Shown one piece after another: positions 17,509 to 25,695 of a stretch of DNA of 64,000 bases. The DNA is from an uncultured Rhodobacter sp. (GTDB taxonomy: Bacteria > Pseudomonadota > Alphaproteobacteria > Rhodobacterales > Rhodobacteraceae): NCBI GenBank assembly GCA_945952585.1, contig CAMFII010000001.1, positions 248,001 through 312,000 of the forward strand, in the 5' to 3' direction. The first letter of the stretch is position 1, and the number at the start of each line of letters is the position of its first letter. Position numbers and translations under genes: made by a program. The notes below the pieces were generated by a model. That model was given only the letters and a program-made list of their open reading frames with translations. It searched no databases and was not told the DNA's origin.

Positions 17509-18413
17509 CACTTCTTCTCCTTCAGTTCGGCATAGAGGTAGGGGATCATGATCGCGGCGATGGTCATCAGCATGATGACCGCCGACGCCGCGCCGATGCC
17601 CATGCTCTTGCGGGTGAAGGTGTAGGAATACATGAAGGTCGCCGGGAGCTGGGTCGAGGTGCCGGGCCCGCCGCCGGTCAGTGCGATCACAAGGTCATAG
17701 GACTTGATCGCGAGGTGGCTGAGGATGACGAAGGCCGACAGGAAGGCAGGCCGCAGAAGCGGGATGACGATCCGCCGGTAAAGCTGCCAGTTCGACGCGC
17801 CGTCGATCTGCGCGGCCTTCAGGATCTCGTTGTCGATGCCGCGCAGGCCAGCCAGGAACATCGCCATGACGAAGCCCGAGGTCTGCCAGACCGCTGCGAT
17901 GACGATCGTGTAGATCGCCATGTCGTTGTCCTTGATCCAGTTGAACGAGAAGCTTTCCCATCCCCAGAGGTGCATGGTCTTCTCAAGCCCGATGCCTGGA
18001 TCGAGGAACCATTTCCAAGCCGTGCCGGTGACGATGAAGCTCAGCGCCATCGGGTACAGGTAGATCGGTCGCAGCACGCCCTCGCCGCGGATCTTCTGGT
18101 CGAGGAACACGGCCAGCAGCAGGCCGATGACCGTGCAGATCACGATGTAGAGCGAGGCGAAGATCGCAAGGTTCGCCAGCGCCGTGTACCAGACCGGCAG
18201 GTTCCAGAGCTTTATGTAGTTCTCGAGGCCCACCCAGTCGTAGCTGGGCAGCATCTTCGAGTTCGTGAAGCTCAGGTAGACCGTATAGAGGATGAAGCCG
18301 TAGACAAAGATCATGACGGACGCCACCGATGGCGCGAGCACGATCTTCGGCAGCCAATCCTGAAGCTTCGTTCGGAAATCTGGTTCCGCATGGTCAACGA
18401 CAGTGGTGGCCAT
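17508..18413 (-). CDS. Sugar ABC transporter permease (MalF type)
   Basis: 301 residues, six membrane segments, first at VMIFVYGFILYTVYLSF. EAA loop EILKAAQIDGASNWQLYRRI, then VIPLLRPAFLSAFVIL. Partner of the MalG-type permease encoded immediately downstream. Start ATG at 18413; the gene lies 106 nt behind the binding-protein gene, a gap that contains a strong hairpin. Confidence 0.92.
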   Translation of the reverse strand: MATTVVDHAEPDFRTKLQDWLPKIVLAPSVASVMIFVYGFILYTVYLSFTNSKMLPSYDWVGLENYIKLWNLPVWYTALANLAIFASLYIVICTVIGLLLAVFLDQKIRGEGVLRPIYLYPMALSFIVTGTAWKWFLDPGIGLEKTMHLWGWESFSFNWIKDNDMAIYTIVIAAVWQTSGFVMAMFLAGLRGIDNEILKAAQIDGASNWQLYRRIVIPLLRPAFLSAFVILSHLAIKSYDLVIALTGGGPGTSTQLPATFMYSYTFTRKSMGIGAASAVIMLMTIAAIMIPYLYAELKEKK

Positions 18414-18483
18414 GACCCCCTCCCCTTCGCGCTACCTGGCGCGGCTGTTCCTGTTCGGAATGCTTCCGCCGATCCGGCGGGGT

Positions 18484-18510
18484 GGACAGGGCGGTCGAGC
18501 CGCCCCGTCC
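18484..18510 (-). terminator. Hairpin between binding-protein and permease genes
   Basis: GGACAGGGCGG (18484-18494) can pair with CCGCCCCGTCC (18500-18510), an 11-bp stem with one mismatch and a 5-nt loop, in the 106-nt gap after the binding-protein gene. Such hairpins commonly act as partial terminators or mRNA stabilisers that raise the ratio of binding protein to permease. No T run follows, so stabiliser is more likely than full terminator. Confidence 0.5.
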
Positions 18511-18519
18511 AGTCTCCTG

Positions 18520-19776
18520 TCACTTGGCGGCGGCGACCGCTTCGGCCAGGGCCGCGGCGGCAGCAGCGCCGTCCGGGTAGGTGCCGTTGAAGGCGCCGGT
18601 GACGACGTCATAGACCGCGTTCTTCACCGCGGCCGGCGCGGCATGGCCGTGGGCCATCGAGCCGAACAGCGTGCCAGCCGTGTTGGCCTCGGCGAGGTCC
18701 GCCATGCCCTTCTTGCCGCAATCGTCGAAGGCATCGTTCGGAACGTCGGTCCGGGCCGGAACCGAGCCCTTCACCACGTTGAACGCCGACTGGAAGGCCG
18801 GGTCCATGATGTCCTTGGCCATCGCCGCCTGAGCGGCCTTAGCAGCGTCGGACGAGACGTTGAACATCGCGAACTGGTCAGAGTTGAAGGTCACCGAGCC
18901 TTGCGTGCCGGGGAAGCGGATGCAGACGAAGTCCACGCCGGGCACCTTGCCGGCCTTCAGGAACTCGCCCTTGGCCCAGTCGCCCATCATCTGCATGCCG
19001 GCCTGGCCGTTGATCACCATCGCCGAGGCGAGGTTCCAGTCACGGCCCGAGAAGTTGTCGTCGACATAGGTGCGCAACTTAATCAGCTTGTTGAAGGCAT
19101 CCGCCATCTGATCGCCGCCGAGCGCCGCCGGATCGAGGTCGATGAAGGCAGCCTTGTAGAAGTCGTTGCCTTCTGACAGCACGATCCCGTCGAAGATCGT
19201 CGCTTCCTGCCAGGGCTGGCCGCCATGGGCGAGCGGCGTGATGCCGTTGGCCTTCATCTTGTCGAGCACGACGACCAGTTCGTCCCAGTTCTCGGGCGCC
19301 TTTCCACCGGCGGCGTCAAGCGCAGCCTTGTTGATCCAGACCCAGTTGGTCGAATGGACGTTGACCGGCGCGGCGATCCAGTGGCCGTCATATTTCGAGA
19401 ACTTCTGCAGCGCCGTCGGCACCACGGCATCCCAGCCGCCTTCGGTCGCCACGGGGTCGAGGTTGCCGAGCGCACCCTGGCTGGCCCAGTCGGTGATGTC
19501 GAAGCCCAGCATCTGCACGGCCGTGGGCGGATCGCCCGCAGTCACGCGCGCTGCAAGCGCGGTCATCGCCGCCTCGCCGCCGCCGCCAGCCACCGGCATG
19601 TCGACCCAGCCGATGCCCTGCGACTTGAGGTTGTCCTTAAGCACGTTCAGCGCCGCGGCCTCGCCACCCGAGGTCCACCAGTGCAGAACCTCGACGTCCT
19701 CGGCCTGAGCGAGACCCGTCGTCGCCAAAAGCGCAGCGACGATCGTCAGTTTCCGTCCAACAAAACCACGCATCAT
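18520..19776 (-). CDS. Sugar ABC transporter substrate-binding protein
   Basis: About 418 residues. Signal peptide from [20 protein letters not shown] to GLAQA, then the mature protein opens [20 protein letters not shown], typical of family-1 extracellular sugar-binding proteins (MalE/CUT1; glucose/mannose-binding type in Rhodobacterales and rhizobia). Other motifs: [20 protein letters not shown] and [16 protein letters not shown]. Start at 19776 (ATG-ATG) follows GGGAGG at a good distance. It feeds the permease pair and ATPase encoded downstream. The exact sugar is not predictable. Confidence 0.92.
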   Translation of the reverse strand: MMRGFVGRKLTIVAALLATTGLAQAEDVEVLHWWTSGGEAAALNVLKDNLKSQGIGWVDMPVAGGGGEAAMTALAARVTAGDPPTAVQMLGFDITDWASQGALGNLDPVATEGGWDAVVPTALQKFSKYDGHWIAAPVNVHSTNWVWINKAALDAAGGKAPENWDELVVVLDKMKANGITPLAHGGQPWQEATIFDGIVLSEGNDFYKAAFIDLDPAALGGDQMADAFNKLIKLRTYVDDNFSGRDWNLASAMVINGQAGMQMMGDWAKGEFLKAGKVPGVDFVCIRFPGTQGSVTFNSDQFAMFNVSSDAAKAAQAAMAKDIMDPAFQSAFNVVKGSVPARTDVPNDAFDDCGKKGMADLAEANTAGTLFGSMAHGHAAPAAVKNAVYDVVTGAFNGTYPDGAAAAAALAEAVAAAK

Positions 19777-19828
19777 TGACCTCCCTGTCATGCGTTTTCG
19801 TCCGTCTTCTTCCCCTGCGACCGGAAGG

Positions 19829-21352
19829 TCAAAGGGGCTTCACCCAAGGCGCGCGCGTGCGGCCGACCCGCATCACGACCGATTTCACCTCAAGGAATTC
19901 GTCAAAACCGTAGCGCCCGATCTCCCGTCCCTGACCGGATTGCTTCATTCCGCCGAAGGCAACTTCGGGGAAGCCGTCCATCCAGGTGTTGGTCCAGACC
20001 GTCCCGGCCTGCGCGCGCCGCGCAAAGGCCAGGCAGGTATGGACGTTTTCGCTCCAGATTCCGGCCGATAGGCCGTAGCTCGCATCATTGGTCAGCGCGA
20101 TCGCTTCGTCCAGCGTCCGGAAGGTCAGTACCGACAGGACCGGACCAAAGACCTCTTCCCGCGCGATGGCCATGTCCGGGGTCACGCCCTTCACGACGGT
20201 CGGCTGGTAGAACTGGTGGCCGAGGCCCGGCACCTCGAGGATCCCTCCACCGAGCACGACTTCGGCCCCTGCGGCGACGGCGGCGCGGACGTATCCGTCG
20301 ATCTTGGCGTTGTGTTCGGGCGTGACGATGGCCCCGACCTGCGTCGCGGGGTTCAGCGGATCGCCGAAGGCCACCTGCCGCGACAACTCGACAACACGCG
20401 CGACGAAGGCGTCGGCGATGTCCTCGTGCACGATGATGCGGCTCCCGGAATTGCAGCACTGGCCGACGTTGAAATAGATGCCGAAGGTCACGGCATCCGC
20501 GGCGTTCTCCAGATCGGCATCGGGGAAGATCACCTGCGGGTTCTTGCCGCCAAGCTCCAGCGCTACCTTCTTCAGCGTGTCCGATGCGGTGCGCGAGATC
20601 AGCTTTCCGACCGCCGTCGAGCCGGTGAAGGTGATCATGTCCACGTCCGGATGGCTCGACATCAATGACCCGACCGGGTTGCCGTAACCGAGCACGATAT
20701 TCACGACGCCGTCCGGCAGGCCGGCCTCGATCAGCAACTCGCCCAGCATCGCGGTGGTCGATGGTGTCATCTCGGACGGCTTGACCACGCAGGTGCATCC
20801 GGCGGCCAGCGCGAAGGGCAGTTTCTGGCTGAGGATCCAGAAAGGAAAGTTCCACGGCGTGATGATGGAAACCACGCCGATCGGCTCCTTCACCACGACG
20901 CCCAGGATGTCCTCGCCAAGCGTGTTGTGACTGTCTCCATGCGTCGTGCGGGCCAGCGCGGCCGCATAGCGCCAGAGATCGGCCGCGCCGCCGACCTCGC
21001 CCCGCGCCTGAGAGATCGGCTTGCCGGATTCCAGCGTCTCGATCAGGGCAAAGCGTTCGACATTGGCCTCGATCAGATCCGCGACCTTCATCAGCACCGC
21101 GGCCCGCGCCTTGCCCGGAAGGCGGCTCCAGCGGCCATCGTCGAAAGCGGTCCGGGCCGCGGTGATGGCAGCGGCCGTCTCCGTCTCACCGCCCTTGGCC
21201 GACCGGCTGACCACCACGCCGTGCGAGGGCGACACCCGCTCGAACGTCGCGCCGTCGCCGCTGTCTTGCCAGCGGCCACCGATCAGGTGGCGGTTCTTGA
21301 CCGGCTCGGGAAGGGCAGTTGCCGTGGCGGCGATGAGGGTCATCTGGGTCAT
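19829..21352 (-). CDS. NAD(P)-dependent aldehyde dehydrogenase
   Basis: 507 residues. ALDH superfamily: [31 protein letters not shown], the general base in [10 protein letters not shown], and the catalytic cysteine in [30 protein letters not shown] and the C-terminal [14 protein letters not shown] motif are present. Close in type to betaine-aldehyde and aminoaldehyde dehydrogenases (ALDH9/10 group). The ATG at 21352 lies 3 nt after the crotonase stop; a TTG at 21358 and an ATG at 21343 are alternatives. It should oxidise an aldehyde intermediate of the operon's pathway to an acid. Confidence 0.9.
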   Translation of the reverse strand: MTQMTLIAATATALPEPVKNRHLIGGRWQDSGDGATFERVSPSHGVVVSRSAKGGETETAAAITAARTAFDDGRWSRLPGKARAAVLMKVADLIEANVERFALIETLESGKPISQARGEVGGAADLWRYAAALARTTHGDSHNTLGEDILGVVVKEPIGVVSIITPWNFPFWILSQKLPFALAAGCTCVVKPSEMTPSTTAMLGELLIEAGLPDGVVNIVLGYGNPVGSLMSSHPDVDMITFTGSTAVGKLISRTASDTLKKVALELGGKNPQVIFPDADLENAADAVTFGIYFNVGQCCNSGSRIIVHEDIADAFVARVVELSRQVAFGDPLNPATQVGAIVTPEHNAKIDGYVRAAVAAGAEVVLGGGILEVPGLGHQFYQPTVVKGVTPDMAIAREEVFGPVLSVLTFRTLDEAIALTNDASYGLSAGIWSENVHTCLAFARRAQAGTVWTNTWMDGFPEVAFGGMKQSGQGREIGRYGFDEFLEVKSVVMRVGRTRAPWVKPL

Positions 21353-21354
21353 GG

Positions 21355-22122
21355 TCAAAGTCCGGTAAAGCTGGGCTTGCGCTTGTCGCGGAAGGAGGCG
21401 ACGCCCTCGGCGCGATCGTCCGAGGCCGAGATCGCGGCGCTGCCGAGCGCCTCGATCATTGCGGCACGATCCTCGTTGCAGGCGGCGTGGATCATGGTCT
21501 TGTTGATTTCGACAGCTCGGGGCGAAAGTTCGCAGACGCTTGCCGCGATCGCTTCGGCTGCGGCCATCGGATCTTCAGCGACCTCGGCGGCGAAACCGAG
21601 CGCAAGCGCGCGGTCGGCCCCGATGCGACGACCGAACAGCGCCATTTCCTTCACCGCCGGCTCGCCCAGCAGCCGGACCAGCCGCTGCGTGCCGGACCAG
21701 CCAGGCACGATGCCGATCCCGGCTTCCGGCAGGGCGAGCGTCGCCTTCGGCGCCATCACCCGGATGTCGCAGGCTGCGGCCAGTTCAAGACCGCCACCGA
21801 AGGCATGGGCGTGAACGACGGCAATCGTCGGGCGCGCCAGCCGCGCCAGACGGTCGAAGATGCGATGCCCGCCGCGCACCCAGTGACGGGCAAACTCGGC
21901 AGGCCCCAGATCGCCCCAGGAATTGATGTCGGCCCCAGAACAGAAGGCCCGCGCCGGCGAGGACGTGACCAGCAGGCAGGCGATGTCCGGGTTCCGCTCG
22001 ACCGTTTCAAGGTGGCTCGCGAACTCGCCGAGCATCCCGATGGTGAAGGCATTCAGCTTCGCCGGGTTGTCCAGCCGAAGCTCGGCCACCCGCCCCCGCA
22101 GTTCAAGGCGGACCCCGCTCAT
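21355..22122 (-). CDS. Enoyl-CoA hydratase/isomerase family protein
   Basis: 255 residues, crotonase fold. Oxyanion-hole segments are SSPARAFCSGADINSWG and HAHAFGGGLELAAACDIRV, followed by GIGIVPGWSGTQRLVRLLG. The ATG at 22122 overlaps the CoA-transferase stop as ATGA. It acts on an acyl-CoA thioester, presumably one made by the adjacent CoA-transferase, by hydration, isomerisation or hydrolysis; the exact reaction cannot be read from the sequence. Confidence 0.88.
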   Translation of the reverse strand: MSGVRLELRGRVAELRLDNPAKLNAFTIGMLGEFASHLETVERNPDIACLLVTSSPARAFCSGADINSWGDLGPAEFARHWVRGGHRIFDRLARLARPTIAVVHAHAFGGGLELAAACDIRVMAPKATLALPEAGIGIVPGWSGTQRLVRLLGEPAVKEMALFGRRIGADRALALGFAAEVAEDPMAAAEAIAASVCELSPRAVEINKTMIHAACNEDRAAMIEALGSAAISASDDRAEGVASFRDKRKPSFTGL

Positions 22123-23690
22123 GGCTGCCACCCCATAGGCGCCTCGCCGACCAATGACAGGGGCATCACCCGCGCGTTTTCAGCCACACGCACCCGGCCG
22201 TGCGAGGCGGCGACGATATCGCGCGCGGGCTCGATCCCCGGCATGATCTCGGTCGCGACAAGACCATCCTCCGCCAGCCGGATCACGCAGCGCTCGGTGA
22301 CATAGAGCACCTCCTGCCCCTGCTCCCGCGCGCGGCGGCCCGAGAAGGTCACGTGTTCGACCTTGTCGACCATCTTGGTGAACTTGCCCGGCTTTGCGAC
22401 CGTTATGCCCTTGGGTGACAGCGAAATCTCCGCGCCGGCCTCGAACCAACCCGAGAAGACGATCTTCCGCGCCTGGGCGGTGATGTCCACGAAGCCACCG
22501 CAACCCGCCGTGAGATAGGGCTTCTTGCCGAGCTTCGAGACGTTGACGTTCCCTTCCACATCCACCTCGAGGAAGGACAGGAAGCTCATGTCGAAGCCCG
22601 CGCCCTGGAAGTAGATGAACTGCTGCGGCGATGGCACGAAGGCATCGGCGTTCGAGGCGCAGCCGAAGGCAAAACCGGTCAGCGGCATGCCACCCACGGC
22701 GCCCTGCTCGATGGCCCAGGTCACTGCCTCGGGGTGGCCCTCCTCCAGCAGGATGCGTGGGACCATGGCGCTGATCCCGAAACCGAGGTTCGCGGTCATG
22801 CCGCCCTTCAGCTCCATCGCTGCACGGCGGGCGATGACCTTTTCGACGCCGTGCTCTGCCAGATGGAAGCTCGACCAGGGCCGCATGATCTCGCCCGAGA
22901 TCGCGGGATCGTAGGGTGTTTCTGTGGTCTGGCGCTGGTCGGGGTCGATCACGATCAGGTCGACGAGATGCCCCGGCACCCGCACGTCATGCGGTCTGAG
23001 CGAACCCGAGGCCGTGACCCGCTTCACCTGAGCGATGATCAGGCCGCCATGGTTGCGCGTGCAGATCGCCTGTTCGAGACCGCCCAGATAGGCGCCCTCG
23101 TGTTCGTAGGTCAGGTTGCCATGCTCGTCCGCGGTCGTGGCGCGCAGGATGCAGACATCCGGCACGATGTTGGGGAAATGCAGCCAGGTCTCGCCCAGGA
23201 AATCGACGCGCGACACGATGGGCGCGGCGGCCCCCTTGGCGTTCATCGCGCAGCCATCGCGGATCGGATCGACAAAGGTATCCAGCCCGACCTTGGTCAG
23301 CACCCCCGGCCGGCGCGCCGCGGTTTCGCGGTGCATGTCGAACATGATGCCCGACGGCACGTTGTAGGCCTCGATCCGGTCCTCGACGATCATCTTCCAG
23401 ATCTCGGGCATGGGCAGGTTCGACGATCCAGAAGGATAGGATCCTGCCAGAACGCGGGCAAGCAAGCCGTCCTTGGCGATATGGTCGATCCCCTTGACCC
23501 CATACATGTCACCCGCCGCAATCGGATGGAGCGTTGTCAGGCCACGCGGATGCCCGGTCTCGTCGAACCGCTCACCAAGCGCCTTCAGCACGAGGTCCGG
23601 GCAGCCCAGCGCCGAGGACGACGACACCGTGACCACCGCGCCATCGCGGATGTGCGAAACGGCCTGCGAAGCGCTGACGACCTTGGTCAC
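22119..23690 (-). CDS. Acyl-CoA:carboxylate CoA-transferase (fused alpha-beta, YdiF-like)
   Basis: 523 residues, a single chain holding both halves of a class I CoA-transferase. The first half has GAVVTVSSSSALGCPDLVLK and the second GGMTANLGFGISAMVPRIL. The glutamate in WAIEQGAVGGMPLTGFAFG is in the position of the catalytic Glu that forms the CoA thioester. It starts with GTG at 23690, overlapping the Gfo/Idh gene's stop as GTGA. It moves CoA from acetyl- or succinyl-CoA to a carboxylic acid, feeding the crotonase encoded next. Confidence 0.88.
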   Translation of the reverse strand: MTKVVSASQAVSHIRDGAVVTVSSSSALGCPDLVLKALGERFDETGHPRGLTTLHPIAAGDMYGVKGIDHIAKDGLLARVLAGSYPSGSSNLPMPEIWKMIVEDRIEAYNVPSGIMFDMHRETAARRPGVLTKVGLDTFVDPIRDGCAMNAKGAAAPIVSRVDFLGETWLHFPNIVPDVCILRATTADEHGNLTYEHEGAYLGGLEQAICTRNHGGLIIAQVKRVTASGSLRPHDVRVPGHLVDLIVIDPDQRQTTETPYDPAISGEIMRPWSSFHLAEHGVEKVIARRAAMELKGGMTANLGFGISAMVPRILLEEGHPEAVTWAIEQGAVGGMPLTGFAFGCASNADAFVPSPQQFIYFQGAGFDMSFLSFLEVDVEGNVNVSKLGKKPYLTAGCGGFVDITAQARKIVFSGWFEAGAEISLSPKGITVAKPGKFTKMVDKVEHVTFSGRRAREQGQEVLYVTERCVIRLAEDGLVATEIMPGIEPARDIVAASHGRVRVAENARVMPLSLVGEAPMGWQP

Positions 23691-24688
23691 GCGAGCTCTC
23701 CATAGTTTACGTGCAGGCGCGATCCCGTTCTGGCGGCGTCCCTGACCGCGAGAGCGACAGCGAGGGACTTGATGCCGTCCCGGCCGCTGGCGGCAACTTG
23801 GCCCTTGCCTGCCACTGCGTCGGCGAATTGCCGGACGGCCTGCACGTAGAGGTTATGCGGGGAATAGGGCACGGCCTCGCGCCCTGCCCCGGTCACGAGT
23901 TCGATCTCGCCCACCGGCAACTGGGTCATGACACCCCGCGCGAAGATCGAGCCTTCGGTGCCGTGCACCTCAAAGCCGGACCCCGCAAAGGGATGGGTGA
24001 AGCTTTCATGCGAGAAGACCATGACGCCGGACGGCATCGACCAGACCGACATCGCCGAATCCTCGACCCCTTCTCCCATCCCCGAAGAGGTCGATTGCGC
24101 GACAACCGACAGGGGATCTTCATCCAGCAAGAAGCGGACGACATCGGCATCATGCACGGTGATGTCCGGGATCACGCCGCCACCCGCGCCAGCATCGTTG
24201 ATCCGCCAGCCGCGCAGGTTCTCAGGCAGATGCACGGCATGGAACAGCCGCAGCGAAAGGACCCGGCCCACCCGGCCCGCGCGGATCAGGTCACGAACCG
24301 CGCGATGACTGCCAGAGCAGCGCAGGTGGTGGTTCGTCGCAAAGACAAGGTTAGCGGCCTCGGCGGTCTTCACCATCTCCGTCGCTTCCTCGAGCGCCAT
24401 GCCGAGCGGCTTCTCGCACAGGACGTGCTTTCCCGCCGAGATTGCCGCCGTGGCCTGGGCGAAATGCTTTTCGTTGGTGGAAGAGATGTAGACCGCCTCG
24501 ATCGTCGGGTCCGAAAGCACGGCGGCCAGATCGGTCGCCGCCGCCGGTATCCCCTGGCCTGCCGCAAACTCCCGCGCGCGGGCCGCCGAGGTGCTGACCA
24601 CGATTGCGACATCCTGGCCGGCTGCACGGAGCGCGCCGATCATGTGCTGCTCGGCGATCGTGCTTGCTCCCACCAGCGCCCAACGCAT
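23687..24688 (-). CDS. Gfo/Idh/MocA-family oxidoreductase
   Basis: 333 residues. It opens MRWALVGASTIAEQHMIGAL, a Rossmann NAD(P)-binding motif, and has the family's catalytic-lysine motif in HVLCEKPLGMALEEATEMV. The C-terminal alpha/beta domain contains DAGAGGGVIPDITVHDADVV, with the HD pair typical of sugar dehydrogenases such as inositol and glucoside 3-dehydrogenases. Start at 24688: the preceding ORF extension covers the promoter and operators. First gene of the 17-kb catabolic run, 27 nt or so behind the predicted start of transcription. It probably oxidises a sugar or polyol hydroxyl group. Confidence 0.88.
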   Translation of the reverse strand: MRWALVGASTIAEQHMIGALRAAGQDVAIVVSTSAARAREFAAGQGIPAAATDLAAVLSDPTIEAVYISSTNEKHFAQATAAISAGKHVLCEKPLGMALEEATEMVKTAEAANLVFATNHHLRCSGSHRAVRDLIRAGRVGRVLSLRLFHAVHLPENLRGWRINDAGAGGGVIPDITVHDADVVRFLLDEDPLSVVAQSTSSGMGEGVEDSAMSVWSMPSGVMVFSHESFTHPFAGSGFEVHGTEGSIFARGVMTQLPVGEIELVTGAGREAVPYSPHNLYVQAVRQFADAVAGKGQVAASGRDGIKSLAVALAVRDAARTGSRLHVNYGELA

Positions 24689-24702
24689 TCCCGCACACCC
24701 CA

Positions 24703-24750
24703 ATTTGGATCGTTCCAAATTTCTATATGGAACGATCCAAATGCTGTCAA
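24703..24750 (-). promoter_or_regulatory. Promoter with two LacI-type operators at head of catabolic operon
   Basis: On the minus strand, TTGACA (24750-24745) and TATAGA (24727-24722) are 17 nt apart, a strong promoter with the start of transcription near 24715. Two arms form a perfect 15-nt inverted repeat: ATTTGGATCGTTCCA (24703-24717) and TGGAACGATCCAAAT (24728-24742). Each is itself an imperfect 18-nt palindrome with CG in the centre (24703-24720 and 24725-24742), as in operators of LacI-family repressors. One lies in the -10/-35 spacer, the other on the transcription start. The LacI protein encoded at 9137-10153 is the likely ligand. Confidence 0.8.
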
Positions 24751-24804
24751 CAGATTCGTGATGCGCCAAAGTCGGAGGCCCGAGGAAGCGCTCGGTGCTT
24801 GGGT

Positions 24805-25695
24805 TCAGCCAGCCGGCCCTTGCAGGGACAGGACATCCCCCGCAAGCGATACGGCCACGATGCGGCTAACGCCGGACATCCGCCCTACCACGTCGCGCAA
24901 GTGCGGCAAGGGCATGAGGCAAATGGCGGTAGAAAGCCCGTCAGCCAGTGCCGCGCTCTCGGCCTCGACCGAAATCGTCGACCATGCCGGCGGCTCGCCG
25001 CGCGGTCCAAGGATATGATCCTGACCGCCGATCCGCATTGCAGCGGGACTGGAGGTGGCAACCGCGCCGCCGGTCACACGCCGGGTCGCGACGACCCCCA
25101 AGTCAGGGTCCTCGATCCCAAGCAGAAACGGACCGCCGATCGCCGCAAATTCCCCCATGTCGATCAGCGCCGGCCCATAACCCGCTTCCGCCAGCCGGCC
25201 GCGGACCCGGTCGGCGGCATAGCCCTGCGCGAGGCCGTTGAGCGTCAGGGACTGTCCGCTACCAATCTCGATGCGATCGCCCAGCCGGACCCGACCCCAG
25301 CCGATAAGGCCGCGGGCCTGCGCGGCATCCCCTCCTTCGGCCAAGGCGCGCCATAGCGGCTGGACCGTGGGGTCAAACAGGCCTTCCGTCTGGCGATGCA
25401 AGGCGTCCGAAAGGGCCAGCATGTCGCGCAGCGCCTGTGGCGGGTCGTCCAGCCTGCCACCGGCATTCAGCCGCGACAGCGCGGAGTCGGGCCGGAACAG
25501 GCTTGCCGCCGCCTCGACTTCTTCGATGATCGCGGCAATGCCGGACGAGGTCTCGTCCGCGAGGCCGCGAGGGCCGCGCAGGTCAACCCGCAGCGTTCCG
25601 CCAAGCGCGTCGGATTGCCAGGTCGTCACCTCCGCCCCGGCGCGGCCGGCGACGAGGCTGGCTGCCGAGATCATCAGGAAGCGGCGGCGGTTCAT
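24805..25695 (-). CDS. apbE: FAD:protein FMN transferase (ApbE/NosX-like), Tat-exported
   Basis: 296 residues. The twin-arginine signal NRRRFLMISAASLVAGRAGA is followed by an ApbE domain: SLFRPDSALSRLNAGG, LTLNGLAQGYAADRVRG, ALIDMGEFAAIGG and TSSPAAMRIGGQDHILGPRG. ApbE attaches FMN covalently to a Thr in periplasmic flavoprotein domains. Its ATG overlaps the stop of the NosR-like gene (ATGA), and that protein has a matching flavinylation motif, so it is the probable substrate. The same pair is NosX-NosR in nitrous-oxide respiration, but no nos genes are present here. Start at 25695; the longer ORF reading is spurious. Confidence 0.88.
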   Translation of the reverse strand: MNRRRFLMISAASLVAGRAGAEVTTWQSDALGGTLRVDLRGPRGLADETSSGIAAIIEEVEAAASLFRPDSALSRLNAGGRLDDPPQALRDMLALSDALHRQTEGLFDPTVQPLWRALAEGGDAAQARGLIGWGRVRLGDRIEIGSGQSLTLNGLAQGYAADRVRGRLAEAGYGPALIDMGEFAAIGGPFLLGIEDPDLGVVATRRVTGGAVATSSPAAMRIGGQDHILGPRGEPPAWSTISVEAESAALADGLSTAICLMPLPHLRDVVGRMSGVSRIVAVSLAGDVLSLQGPAG

